A stretch of 23,717 nucleotides of DNA from a virus, in the IMG/VR virus record IMGVR_UViG_3300027901_000297, positions 1 through 23,717 of that record; one strand, 5' to 3'. The first letter of the stretch is position 1; each line of letters begins with the position of its first letter. Below are positions 7,706 to 15,113 of this stretch, in pieces. A program made the translations under genes and the position numbers. The notes under the pieces are model-generated. The model worked only from the letters and a program-made list of their open reading frames with translations, searched no databases and was not told where the DNA came from.

Positions 7706-8233
7706 TTACCGTTGTTGCCGCCATGCTTCCCTTATAGCTTTTTGTGTTCCACTCATTATCATTTGGGTAGCTCTATTACGTGATTTATCAACCCCTCGCG
7801 TGAAAAACGGATTCGCTGGCATTGGTGCTATTGATTTTAACCTGTGAAAGCGTCCATCAAAGAAAGCAGTCCAATATTCTCCAGTTGCAGTAACGAATCG
7901 TTCGCCTTTTTTAACTTTACGTGCAGTTTTCACTCGCCGTCCTGCCGTACCCCAATGAACTAAATGAAAATGAGGAGCTATCCTACCCACTACATACACA
8001 GCACCAGCAGGTTCTATTTTACTACTCCAAAATCGCTTTCTTGTGTCACTTTGAATTGAACGTTTTAAGTTGCCAGTTGGTCCTTTTGGGGCTTCCCCTT
8101 TGATAACATTTCTTACATATTTTGTTGCTTGGTTGAATGTTTTGGCAACCGATGGAGTCGCGCCTATTTCTGCTACTTCCATAAAAGCTTTATGGAGAGC
8201 CTTGGTTCCCGTTATTTCAGCCATATTTGCCAT
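7706..8233 (-). CDS. HK97 gp10-like head-tail component
   Basis: This 175-residue basic protein matches the HK97 gp10-like family: TFNQATKYVRNVIKGEAPKGPTG, a GNLKRSIQ segment, YVVGRIAPHFHLVHWGTAGR, and PANPFFTRGVD followed by a C-terminal amphipathic helix. These proteins help join or complete the tail at the head-proximal end. I chose the ATG at 8233, which forms TAATG with the upstream stop and has an AGAGGTG site 8-9 bases away. Starting 24 bases earlier would overlap the previous gene without benefit. Confidence 0.85.
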   Translation of the reverse strand: MANMAEITGTKALHKAFMEVAEIGATPSVAKTFNQATKYVRNVIKGEAPKGPTGNLKRSIQSDTRKRFWSSKIEPAGAVYVVGRIAPHFHLVHWGTAGRRVKTARKVKKGERFVTATGEYWTAFFDGRFHRLKSIAPMPANPFFTRGVDKSRNRATQMIMSGTQKAIREAWRQQR

Positions 8234-8577
8234 TATCCGCCCACCTCTTCCGAACAATAGAGTTCGAGCATTATATTTCTCTCATCTACATTTACCACAT
8301 TGTGAATCGTAAAGTAACGATCTCCATATTTTACTCTACAGTAACCTGGCGCTATTTCCGTACTTGCCGCAAGCGTGGCATAACGCATGCGTATTCTATG
8401 CGTAGCGCCTGCCTGTGTTTGTTGACTGGCAAAATAGAGGTTACCTCTCATGGGATATATTGCGCAATATGCTCCAATGTTACTAGACCATGAAACAGTT
8501 CTTTCCCCATATTGTGTGCTAACCGAAACAGTCTTTTTCTCAATGATGATTCTATGCCTTAACTCTCCACTACGCAT
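8233..8577 (-). CDS. Head closure / head-tail joining protein (Phage_H_T_join-like)
   Basis: This 114-residue protein opens with RSGELRHRIIIEKKTVSVSTQYG, the hallmark start of SPP1 gp16-like head-tail joining proteins. It continues with the expected compact beta barrel (WSSNIGAYCAIYPMRG, HRIRMRYATL, DRYFTIHNVVNVDERN). The family closes the portal/connector channel after packaging and gives the tail its docking surface. The ATG at 8577 has a GGAGA site and overlaps the end of an HNH endonuclease frame by 19 bases. It should directly follow the gp8-like connector, but here about 14.8 kb of unrelated genes separate the two. Confidence 0.87.
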   Translation of the reverse strand: MRSGELRHRIIIEKKTVSVSTQYGERTVSWSSNIGAYCAIYPMRGNLYFASQQTQAGATHRIRMRYATLAASTEIAPGYCRVKYGDRYFTIHNVVNVDERNIMLELYCSEEVGG

Positions 8578-8816
8578 AATTTTTTCTCCATAAATTCTTC
8601 AATTATCTTATTGCTTTTGGATACATTACAATGTAAGCAGGCTGGTGCGATATTCTCTATATAATCATTTCCACCCTTAGTTAATGGCACAATATGATCC
8701 CTTGTGATTGTCTTGCTATTCAACTTTTTTCCGCAATAAGCACACTTCCAGTCATGCTCTTTGCATAAAGAAATAAATTCATCTGCCGTATGTGAACCTT
8801 CTGCATTATGTTTCAT
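8559..8816 (-). CDS. HNH endonuclease domain (C-terminal half of a frameshifted HNH gene)
   Basis: This 85-residue frame holds a complete HNH nuclease domain: NAEGSHTADEF lead-in, C25-x2-C28, the RDHIVPL catalytic segment (D40-H41), GGNDYIENIAPAC, and C60-x2-C63-N64. HNH homing endonucleases of this type are phage-borne, nick or cut DNA, and spread their own gene. In full-length relatives the NAEGSHT segment is preceded by an RRA-type basic linker. The same linker is encoded here upstream of the ATG in this frame (VANRRAM), and it follows naturally from the end of the 8831-9457 frame if one A is added to an A run. So this is probably the displaced C-terminus of that gene rather than an independent gene. 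Confidence 0.8.
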   Translation of the reverse strand: MKHNAEGSHTADEFISLCKEHDWKCAYCGKKLNSKTITRDHIVPLTKGGNDYIENIAPACLHCNVSKSNKIIEEFMEKKLCVVES

Positions 8817-8830
8817 AGCACGCCTATTTG

Positions 8831-9457
8831 CTACTTTTGTTCGTACATATGTTCTCTATTTTTTTCTACCCACAATTTCCTTTGTCGTCTAATTTTATCT
8901 CTATTTGCCCTTTTGTATTGCTGATGTTTGTGTTTGTTCTTGTGATATTCCTTTCTCTTATATTCTAATACCTGTTCGGGGTGTTCATTTTGCCATTTAT
9001 GTGCTCTATCTAAACATATTTCCGGATTTCTATGATAATAATCTATAGCATATTTTCTGTGTCGTTCTGGTTCAGCCTCATATTTTGTTTTACGCCAATT
9101 CAAAAACCAATATCTGTTATCATCACGCCATTGCTTTTGATATTGTTTATGTTTCTCGCTATTTTTTTTATAATTATTTCGTCTTCGTTCGTTTATTTCG
9201 TCCTTGTGGGTTGCCCTATATTCTTTCGCTTTTATGTTTATTGCGTCTCTATTGTTTTCTCTCCATTTTCTAGCATTTGCTTTTACCTTATCTCTGTTAT
9301 TTTCTCTGTAATTTTTTGCCCATAATCTATGATATTCTTTGTTATGCTCTTTTCTACATGAATCACAAAATTTTTTAGTATGAAATGTTTTTAGTATTGG
9401 TTCCCCACACCTTTTGCAGGGTATCCAAATTGGTTTATTTAATATACCGCGTGGCAT
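8831..9457 (-). CDS. N-terminal half of frameshifted HNH endonuclease: zinc ribbon plus basic repeats
   Basis: This 208-residue, very Lys/Arg/Asn-rich protein begins with a zinc ribbon (C14-x2-C17, C31-x2-C34). It continues with a degenerate helical repeat built on NNRDK..A..R.WRENNR / KEYRATHKDEI, a common DNA-binding arm of phage HNH endonucleases. It ends NREHMYEQK and stops at 8831, 14 bases before the HNH half, in a different frame. Inserting one A in the A run at 8835-8838 fuses the two halves as MYEQK-VANRRAM-KHNAEGSHT, a typical HNH architecture. The gene is more AT-rich than its neighbours, as expected for a recently moved homing endonuclease. It starts as TAATG with the upstream gene. 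Confidence 0.7.
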   Translation of the reverse strand: MPRGILNKPIWIPCKRCGEPILKTFHTKKFCDSCRKEHNKEYHRLWAKNYRENNRDKVKANARKWRENNRDAINIKAKEYRATHKDEINERRRNNYKKNSEKHKQYQKQWRDDNRYWFLNWRKTKYEAEPERHRKYAIDYYHRNPEICLDRAHKWQNEHPEQVLEYKRKEYHKNKHKHQQYKRANRDKIRRQRKLWVEKNREHMYEQK

Positions 9458-11058
9458 TATTCCTTCACCTTAAACATGTCATAGCACGCCCGCAAGAACG
9501 GTTCCCTCTCGTTCATATAGTCGTCTATGTTTTTGTTGGTTTCCCACTCATGCTCCCGTAAGTGGTTGTTAAACACTTCACTCTTGTAATTATTCTCACC
9601 TGCCAAAACCCGCACCACCTCATCGGCGCTGCATTGCAATACATAATCGTATGCCCTTATGCCAGACAGGGCTTTCCTGTATGCTGATCTTACGTCTGTC
9701 ACGAGTTCATTTAACTCGTCGTAATTCGTGTATTCTATGAATTTCAGCTTACCAAATATCTTTGTTCTGGCCATGGGGGGCACGTTTATCCAGGGCACAT
9801 TTCGGCGTATCATGTCATACACGGGCCCGCTCGCATCCAGATATGAGTATGAAAAGTTGAGCATGAGGTAGAGGATATTGTCCTGTGCAAATAATTCCTC
9901 TATCTGGGCATTGTTCAGGGACCCCATGTAGTATTGCGGACACACGTTTTTCCATCCCACGTCCCCATAAACCTCTATTGTTCGGTCGGTGTTCAGGTTT
10001 TTTACTATTTCAAACTTGCACCATTGTGCCGCCATGAAAAAAAGATTGTGCAACAGACTAATCTTTGCCAGCCTATCATATTCTAATTCATCGGCATTTA
10101 GGAAAATGCGCCTCATGCTCATGTACCACGTGGTCAACTCCGTTAACGGGTTTGCCATGTATCTCATGATGGTTTCTATGGACCTAAGCATTGCCTGCAC
10201 GCCATCCCACCTACTATTTGATAGCACCACTACCTTGTAATCGTCTCGCAATTCCCGTTGGCGGGAAACACTACCGTAATCCTGCGGAATGGCTATATAA
10301 TGCATACCGTTGTTGTTATATCTTTCGTCCCAATCTTTAGTTAGAATGTGCAGATTAGACAAGTATGTTCGGCCCCGCCCCGTAAACATCCTGCGGGGAA
10401 ATCCCCATGGCTTCATGTCAGGTGGGTCGTTCTCCATAATGTAATAGTCAATCCCCATCCAATCGAACAACTGCAATATATGAACAGAGTAGTGATCCCA
10501 ATATTTTTCGAGAAAGTAATGGTTGACGGATGCCATCCGCCCTATCTTGTTTTCCTTTATAAACTCAATCAACTCATCTATTTCCATGGGGGGAGGAGAA
10601 TTAACCCACTTTCTCTTTTCACGGTCAAACCCAAGTTTAACATTTTTGCATATCGCATCAGGCAATGTTCGTTTTAAACGCTCAAACAGCGAACCGTACC
10701 GCATGTCTTCCTGCACATTCCAGTACAGCATGCGGTCCCAATCTTTTGCCACGCCCTTGAGGTTTTCATGCGTTTCTATCGCATCATTGGTGTTGTTAAT
10801 CAGTTTAAAAATGCGGTCAAATACCTTGTTGTGCTTTTCCAATAGTGGTTTTGGGATAATGGCATTTATCTGTTGTAATGGCATGGCATTAAACAAGTCA
10901 GATAGGTGATATAGTAACCATACCCCAAGGAAGTCTTTGCCCAACTTCCCGTTTCGTATGGTGATTTCCTTCCACTTTGGACCGTCACCAACGTTCCACT
11001 TTAGGCATATGGCACCATGATTTTCTGTTACCGCTATCTCTGCTTCTTTTCGTCCCAT
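9457..11058 (-). CDS. Glycosyltransferase-like protein (CgeB / GT-B type)
   Basis: This 533-residue protein has a C-terminal third that looks like the donor-binding half of CgeB-type GT-B glycosyltransferases. A strand gives IEVYGDVGWK (about residue 365), then PQYYMGSLNNAQIEELF, LMLNFSYSYLDASGPVYDMIRRNVPWI and a late TNYDELNELV helix. The middle part has a Rossmann-like strand (KVVVLSNSR) and a long helical insert. The N-terminal 200 residues are not recognised. The predicted role is transfer of a sugar to an unknown acceptor in the cytoplasm. It is the last metabolic gene of the cassette before the HNH insertion. The fold is inferred by pattern only, and the sugar donor cannot be told. It contains one of the TTCCCG-N4-CGGGAA palindromes (10252-10267). 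Confidence 0.6.
   Translation of the reverse strand: MGRKEAEIAVTENHGAICLKWNVGDGPKWKEITIRNGKLGKDFLGVWLLYHLSDLFNAMPLQQINAIIPKPLLEKHNKVFDRIFKLINNTNDAIETHENLKGVAKDWDRMLYWNVQEDMRYGSLFERLKRTLPDAICKNVKLGFDREKRKWVNSPPPMEIDELIEFIKENKIGRMASVNHYFLEKYWDHYSVHILQLFDWMGIDYYIMENDPPDMKPWGFPRRMFTGRGRTYLSNLHILTKDWDERYNNNGMHYIAIPQDYGSVSRQRELRDDYKVVVLSNSRWDGVQAMLRSIETIMRYMANPLTELTTWYMSMRRIFLNADELEYDRLAKISLLHNLFFMAAQWCKFEIVKNLNTDRTIEVYGDVGWKNVCPQYYMGSLNNAQIEELFAQDNILYLMLNFSYSYLDASGPVYDMIRRNVPWINVPPMARTKIFGKLKFIEYTNYDELNELVTDVRSAYRKALSGIRAYDYVLQCSADEVVRVLAGENNYKSEVFNNHLREHEWETNKNIDDYMNEREPFLRACYDMFKVKE
10252..10267. repeat. Palindromic repeat TTCCCG-TTGG-CGGGAA
   Basis: One of three perfect copies of TTCCCG-N4-CGGGAA, here inside the glycosyltransferase-like gene. 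Like the other two it is preceded by AA, giving AATTCCCG. Its spacer TTGG is the reverse complement of the copy at 16403. Confidence 0.6.
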
Positions 11059-11246
11059 TTCACCACCCTCACCTGATAGTAAACAGGGGGTTTCTTGTGT
11101 TTATAAAGGTTATTCAAGTTTAATGCCTTGTCACATTTTGTAACCCGCACCATGTGCGTGGACCCGTCTATTATATGAAATTGAGGTGACGGGGTGGTTC
11201 GCCTTTTGGTTTTTCCAGTTTCGCCTCGCCTCTTTTTAGTTTCCAT
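11034..11246 (-). CDS. Small basic hypothetical protein overlapping the radical SAM gene end
   Basis: A possible 70-residue basic protein (METKKRRGETGKTKRR at the start, then FHIIDGSTHMVRVTKCDKALN and a YYQVRVVKWDEKK end). It begins inside the last 76 bases of the radical SAM gene and overlaps the next gene by 25 bases. The part from FHIIDG onward looks protein-like and fills the otherwise unassigned 11059-11170 gap, which is the main reason to accept it. An AAGGTGA site lies 10 bases upstream of the ATG at 11246. A shorter start at 11153 is possible but lacks a good binding site. No family recognised. The Lys/Arg-rich N-terminus may simply mirror the overlapped frame. Confidence 0.4.
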   Translation of the reverse strand: METKKRRGETGKTKRRTTPSPQFHIIDGSTHMVRVTKCDKALNLNNLYKHKKPPVYYQVRVVKWDEKKQR

Positions 11247-12274
11247 AAGAACTCGTTCACCTTGTGTTGCAAGCATAATGACCCGCACATAGTCTTGGCA
11301 TTGAAACGCTCCGATGCTAATTCACCAATAACTTGCCAGTATCTTTTGCCTTGCCAAATTCGTTTGAAAGAATCATCGACGATACTACCAATGTGAAAGC
11401 GCGCATATCTTTCGCCAAAGAACATGCCACATGGAGCGACCAGACCGCTACCGCTAAATTGCATAATAAAAGGAGGACCATAACAACGATCATATTCCCT
11501 CTTTCCCTCGCTTAAAATTTTTGACCATTTCGCCTTGACAAGATAATCAGGAGTGCTTAACGCCTCCGCTTCCGTTAGGATTGGGATTAGCTTTGGGTAT
11601 TTATCGTACTCTACGCCTAAGTCTCCGTCTTCATTGTCACTGCAGTGCTTGAAGATAGTATAATCCACCCCCAACTGCTTGCCCAGTCTTGCCAACGGTA
11701 AAACCTGGTCGGCAAAACTCGGGAGCGTGACCATCTGCAACCCTATGGTACAGTCGCACCCCAACTCCTTCTTTACCTTCATACATTGCCTTATTGTTTC
11801 CACAACGCGGTCGAACGCCGTAATAGAGCATCCGTGAATTTCTGCGTACCTATTCGGCATCGCCGCAGATATGTTAAATCGGAGATAATCAAGAGCAGGA
11901 AGAATATCCCAAAGATGGTCCCTTTTAAGTAGGAATCCATTCGTGCCAAGAGCCATTGAAAGACCGTTCTGCTTGCCCCTGATAATCGCGTCATACAGGT
12001 GCGGATTACACGTGCTTTCTCCATCACTTACAAAGCTCACCCCTTTTACACCAATTTCGGCGGCATCATCTAAGAATCGAAATATTACATCTCGGGATAA
12101 ATTGATATTAGTATTGGTCTGCACTTGGCCATAGCAAAATACACACCGATAGCTACATTTGGTGCCCATGCTACAGTCAATGGTTATTGGTGCTATACGC
12201 TCCCCTGCGAGCCACGCCTCAACCCTATCCCTATGCCACTGTAACTTATGCCCATCTAAAACTAATTCGCCCAT
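11171..12274 (-). CDS. Radical SAM enzyme with SPASM-like C-terminus
   Basis: This 367-residue protein has the radical SAM cluster motif C40-x3-C44-x2-C47 (CSYRCVFC), which binds a [4Fe-4S] cluster and cleaves S-adenosylmethionine to start radical chemistry. The glycine-rich strand (SFVSDGESTCNP) and a TNGFLL turn follow. Late cysteines (CYGPPF, APCGMFF, MCGSLC) suggest a SPASM/twitch auxiliary cluster. The N-terminus (LQWHRDRVEAWLAGERIAPI) and the last residues (PPRHLNFI) match the radical SAM protein at 16888-17904 (LQFHPKRITKWLNGEPIGPI; PPKHVNFI), so both belong to one subfamily. The substrate is unknown; SPASM enzymes act on peptides or small molecules, and the neighbours here suggest a sugar or glycan. 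Three bases separate it from the preceding sulfotransferase-like gene. Confidence 0.88.
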   Translation of the reverse strand: MGELVLDGHKLQWHRDRVEAWLAGERIAPITIDCSMGTKCSYRCVFCYGQVQTNTNINLSRDVIFRFLDDAAEIGVKGVSFVSDGESTCNPHLYDAIIRGKQNGLSMALGTNGFLLKRDHLWDILPALDYLRFNISAAMPNRYAEIHGCSITAFDRVVETIRQCMKVKKELGCDCTIGLQMVTLPSFADQVLPLARLGKQLGVDYTIFKHCSDNEDGDLGVEYDKYPKLIPILTEAEALSTPDYLVKAKWSKILSEGKREYDRCYGPPFIMQFSGSGLVAPCGMFFGERYARFHIGSIVDDSFKRIWQGKRYWQVIGELASERFNAKTMCGSLCLQHKVNEFLWKLKRGEAKLEKPKGEPPRHLNFI

Positions 12275-12277
12275 CCT

Positions 12278-12901
12278 TTACTCTGGTAATTCCTTTCTAT
12301 ACCCAAAGTTATCAAAAATCTTTGCGTCCTTTTTTAATACCAGGTCAACCAATTCATCATCGTAATAATATGCCGTCTCTCTGTGGTCGGATGTATTCAT
12401 TACGCCCAAGTCACACAATTTTTGTTTCACCTCATATCCCATGTTCAGGATATCGGCAATCTGTTCCGTTAATCCATCCTCCATGCGGCATATTTTATCC
12501 AAGAGGCACGCTTGTGGCTTGTTCGGGTGAAACCATTGTATGATCATTCGTGCCGTCATGAATCCCACACTATCATCAAATAAATTTGTCTTCACGTAAG
12601 TCCCCAACTGTTTTTGTGTTGGCAATAACATGAATTCCTTGAATGACATGCCCTTTAAACTCATTGTTACAAGATTTGCCCACCAGCTCACGTACCAGTC
12701 AAAGGGGTTGCGCACAAAACCGAAACAGAATCTATTTGCTAAATCCACCCCAAAGAGTTCGTGTGCCTTATAAATTGGTGCATGTCGGTCATTGGTCATC
12801 ACAACAATGTCGTAACTGGCGTAACGATTAAAAAATTCCCGCAGCAGTGTGCCACCCGTTTTGGGAAAGTGCGAGTATACAAATGTGCGCCCTATTATCA
12901 T
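12278..12901 (-). CDS. Sulfotransferase-like P-loop protein (paralog family member 5)
   Basis: This 207-residue protein has the PAPS-binding 5' loop of sulfotransferases near its N-terminus (HFPKTGGT, residues 11-18) and the 3'-phosphate segment FGFVRNPFDWYVSWW (about 60-74). It closes with the family signature YYDDELVDLV and IFDNFGY. The known family reaction is transfer of a sulfo group from PAPS to a hydroxyl of a sugar, lipid, peptide or small molecule. At about 200 residues it is short but complete for the Sulfotransfer_2-like class. The start overlaps the methyltransferase stop as ATGA. Along with the members at 22716, 18963, 16172 and 15447 it forms a paralog set. The acceptor is unknown. 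Confidence 0.8.
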   Translation of the reverse strand: MIIGRTFVYSHFPKTGGTLLREFFNRYASYDIVVMTNDRHAPIYKAHELFGVDLANRFCFGFVRNPFDWYVSWWANLVTMSLKGMSFKEFMLLPTQKQLGTYVKTNLFDDSVGFMTARMIIQWFHPNKPQACLLDKICRMEDGLTEQIADILNMGYEVKQKLCDLGVMNTSDHRETAYYYDDELVDLVLKKDAKIFDNFGYRKELPE

Positions 12902-13737
12902 TCTTTATCCCTAGTCAGATACCAACATGCCCTTAAGGCCAACCTAGCCGAAAACCCTACCAATGGTATAAACGGTCGTTGTACTTTTTCTAATATGGGA
13001 ATTTTGGGATTCCACTTCCCCTTTATTCTTATTTCATCGGCATTGTCCCATTCTGTGGATTCAATCATTGTGTAATACCATAGAGGGTGAAGTGTCCAAC
13101 CAGAAAATATATTAATCATTGTATGAACCACATCTTCGTATGATGCCAAGTATACTGATTCATGCGATATGCTTTTTGATCTATGGTCTGGCCTGTCAGT
13201 TGCCACCCTATCTTTACGGTCACGATGAAATATTTCGCTCTCTATAATTATTGTTTTCACTGAATCGGAAATAAGTCTTACTATTTCAGTCCATGGGTTT
13301 GTCATATGGTAAATCAAACCGAGGCATGATATAACGTCATAGTTATTGTCTGGTGTAAAATTGCGTACATTGGTTGTATGCCACTTTATTCGGGTTGTAT
13401 CTATATTGGGGATTCGGTCTTTGATTTTATTCCATTGCTTCCTGAAATCCAGGCGTCCCTCAACTGCGGTGACATGTTCTGCCCCTGCCCGAATATATTC
13501 TATAGGGAAATGTCCTGCATTGGAGCCCAAGTCAAGTATGCTTTTGCCTTCAAATAGGTCTCTGCGACTATTGATCCACAATGTCAGGGGTCCCAAGCGC
13601 CCATTATAATCGCCACCCAATAAAGTGCCATCATCCAATATCTGATTAATAAGCGAACCATTAAGGCAGTTTATAACGCCTGAACGCTTATATATGCCAT
13701 CATCTCCTATTGGTAATCCCGTTCTATAAAAAGACAT
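12898..13737 (-). CDS. Class I SAM-dependent methyltransferase
   Basis: This 279-residue protein has the SAM-binding glycine loop ILDLGSNAGHFPI (residues 67-79). The acidic residue after the second strand follows (TAVEGRLDF), then a motif-IV-like DVISCLGLIYHMTNPW. The first 60 residues and a C-terminal segment rich in aromatics and basic residues probably bind the substrate. The layout resembles small-molecule or sugar methyltransferases, with some likeness to the CmoB/UbiG style, but I cannot name the acceptor. It begins immediately after the stop of the transketolase second subunit and overlaps the next gene by ATGA. This tight coupling argues that it acts on the same product as the transketolase or sulfotransferase. 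Confidence 0.85.
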   Translation of the reverse strand: MSFYRTGLPIGDDGIYKRSGVINCLNGSLINQILDDGTLLGGDYNGRLGPLTLWINSRRDLFEGKSILDLGSNAGHFPIEYIRAGAEHVTAVEGRLDFRKQWNKIKDRIPNIDTTRIKWHTTNVRNFTPDNNYDVISCLGLIYHMTNPWTEIVRLISDSVKTIIIESEIFHRDRKDRVATDRPDHRSKSISHESVYLASYEDVVHTMINIFSGWTLHPLWYYTMIESTEWDNADEIRIKGKWNPKIPILEKVQRPFIPLVGFSARLALRACWYLTRDKE

Positions 13738-14220
13738 TTACACCCTTATGTATGCTGGTTTCTTGCTTTTAATAAACTTATCAATCAAAATATCAAACCT
13801 ATCTGCATCGTAGTATGGGTCATAAACCTTCATACCTATCATATCTATGAGTTTTATGTCATCCTTGCCGCAACAATGGCAATCGCCAAGGAATCGAAAG
13901 TAATCATCACATCCGGTTGCAATGAATTTGACTGGCAATTCCTGTAGTACAACATCATTTCGTATCTGCTCAAGCGCTCTGTAAACGAGAAAGTTCACTA
14001 TGCTATAAACAACTGGTCGCATGCCTGCAAGCGCCATCCCTGCAGCTATCCCGACCATGCCCTGTTCGGCAACCCCGCAATTGGTTATCCGTTCTGGCAT
14101 TTCATCATGCATTTTATCAATGGCGCCAAAACCCATATCCCCCACAAGCAAATGATAACGCTCGTCTTTTCTGAAATAGGGGACTAACTGGTCTATTATG
14201 ATTTTGCGGTAGTTGCTCAT
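13738..14220 (-). CDS. Transketolase second subunit, pyrimidine-binding domain only
   Basis: This 160-residue protein corresponds to the Pyr domain of transketolase/DXS-type enzymes. The TPP-activating glutamate lies in CGVAEQGMVGIAAGMA (E52), followed by YRALEQIRNDV and a GMKVYDP strand. It ends with KKPAYIRV, which is where the Pyr domain of larger subunits ends, so the usual transketolase C-terminal domain (about 120 residues) is absent. The cofactor-near THH segment of classical transketolases appears as DCHCCGKDD (residues 113-121), giving an unusual Cys-His-Cys-Cys run. It follows the first subunit with no gap (TAA then ATG), so the two should form the active heterodimer. The predicted reaction is transfer of a two-carbon ketol unit or related carboligation, probably in unusual sugar synthesis. 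Confidence 0.87.
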   Translation of the reverse strand: MSNYRKIIIDQLVPYFRKDERYHLLVGDMGFGAIDKMHDEMPERITNCGVAEQGMVGIAAGMALAGMRPVVYSIVNFLVYRALEQIRNDVVLQELPVKFIATGCDDYFRFLGDCHCCGKDDIKLIDMIGMKVYDPYYDADRFDILIDKFIKSKKPAYIRV

Positions 14221-14967
14221 TTATAGGCGCAATTCATCCTGTGTTGGTAAACGATAATGAAACTTCGGTACATTCTCTGCCACTAACAGGCCATACCCCT
14301 TAATTGTTTCTGCCATAACGCAATGGGGGAACTTGTCACCCACATACATATTTAGCGTTTCAATTAATTCTGCCATATCATGTCCGTTACATATTATGGG
14401 CCACAACCCAAAACCGCTTAACCGCCTGCGTAGCGAATCATTAAACCTATCCATTACATTAATTCTGAAATCCATGGCCTGCAAGCGGTTATCGTCCACT
14501 ATTATTGCAAGGTTGTTTAATTCATGCTTGACGGCAAACTGAATGGCTTCCCAGTTGCTCCCTTCCTGCATTTCGCCGTCTCCTACAATACAAAAGACTC
14601 GACCCTCATGACCCAGTACCTTTTTTCCGAAGGCCGCGCCTACCGCTATCGGCAGTCCGTGTCCCAACGAACCGCACCCTGCGGTTATCCCATAATTCAA
14701 GTTGCGGGCGGAACAACCGGGAAGCTCAAAGTTTAACCATACCTCTCTCGGTATTTTGCCTAAGTCGGTAAGTATGGCATAAAGTCCATAACACCCATGT
14801 GCCTTGCTAAATATCAATTCATCATGGTCACCCATAACCTCGTAATACAGGGCAACCAATATATCCACACAGGACAGGGATGGCGCTATGTGCCCCTGCT
14901 TATTGCGCACAGCAACATCTATGACTTCACGCCTTATTTGGTCTGCTTTATTTTGATGGGGTTCCAA
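14221..14967 (-). CDS. Transketolase first subunit, TPP-binding domain
   Basis: This 248-residue protein carries the transketolase N-terminal signature QGHIAPSLSCVDILVALYYEV (H26 corresponds to the catalytic-site His). It also has SKAHGCYGLY, the GSLGHGLPIAVG loop, and the TPP/metal motif starting GDGEMQEG (129) and ending NN (151-152). Length matches split transketolase first subunits (about 250-280 residues). The likely start is the TTG at 14967, inside the end of a small Lys/Gly-rich gene and behind a GGCGGAGG sequence; no upstream ATG or GTG exists in the frame and the next ATG would delete the His motif. With the following gene it would use thiamine diphosphate to move two-carbon units between sugars. 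Such split pairs are common in polysaccharide gene clusters. Confidence 0.88.
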   Translation of the reverse strand: MEPHQNKADQIRREVIDVAVRNKQGHIAPSLSCVDILVALYYEVMGDHDELIFSKAHGCYGLYAILTDLGKIPREVWLNFELPGCSARNLNYGITAGCGSLGHGLPIAVGAAFGKKVLGHEGRVFCIVGDGEMQEGSNWEAIQFAVKHELNNLAIIVDDNRLQAMDFRINVMDRFNDSLRRRLSGFGLWPIICNGHDMAELIETLNMYVGDKFPHCVMAETIKGYGLLVAENVPKFHYRLPTQDELRL

Positions 14968-15055
14968 TTGGTCCGTGGCCTCCGCCTTTCCCTTTCCCCT
15001 TACCCTTGCCCTTAGATTTGATTTTTCCGCCAGGACAGTTTTTCTTTTTTGCCAT
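14948..15055 (-). CDS. 35-residue Lys/Gly-rich small protein
   Basis: A short frame of 35 residues starts MAKKKNCPGGKIKSKGKGKG and continues GKGKGGGHGPIGTPSK before a TAA at 14948. A perfect GGAGG (15061-15065) lies five bases before the ATG at 15055; a second ATG three bases upstream is too close to it. The strongly basic, low-complexity sequence with a single Cys could bind nucleic acid or polyanionic glycan, but I recognise no family. It overlaps the start of the transketolase first subunit by 20 bases and may couple its translation, since that gene begins with TTG. Confidence 0.55.
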   Translation of the reverse strand: MAKKKNCPGGKIKSKGKGKGKGKGGGHGPIGTPSK

Positions 15056-15060
15056 CATTT

Positions 15061-15065
15061 CCTCC
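15061..15065 (-). promoter_or_regulatory. Ribosome binding site of the Lys/Gly-rich small protein
   Basis: GGAGG on the coding strand, five bases before the ATG at 15055. It decides between the two adjacent ATG codons (15058 and 15055) in favour of the second. It lies in a 58-base stretch (15056-15113) without other genes, where I saw no convincing promoter or terminator. Confidence 0.65.
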
Positions 15066-15113
15066 ATTAATTGTAAAGCGTTATGTGTTCCCAATCGAAA
15101 TAACTGTTGAAAT

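Noticed and set aside
8831-8838. Programmed frameshift to make the full HNH protein
   Set aside because: The sequence before the stop (GAA CAA AAG TAG) does not match a good -1 slippery heptamer, so an indel or sequencing error is more likely.
9032-9325. Plus-strand hydrophobic frame resembling a membrane protein
   Set aside because: It mirrors the Lys/Asn/Arg-rich HNH N-terminal gene; such codons read as Phe/Ile/Val/Ser on the opposite strand.
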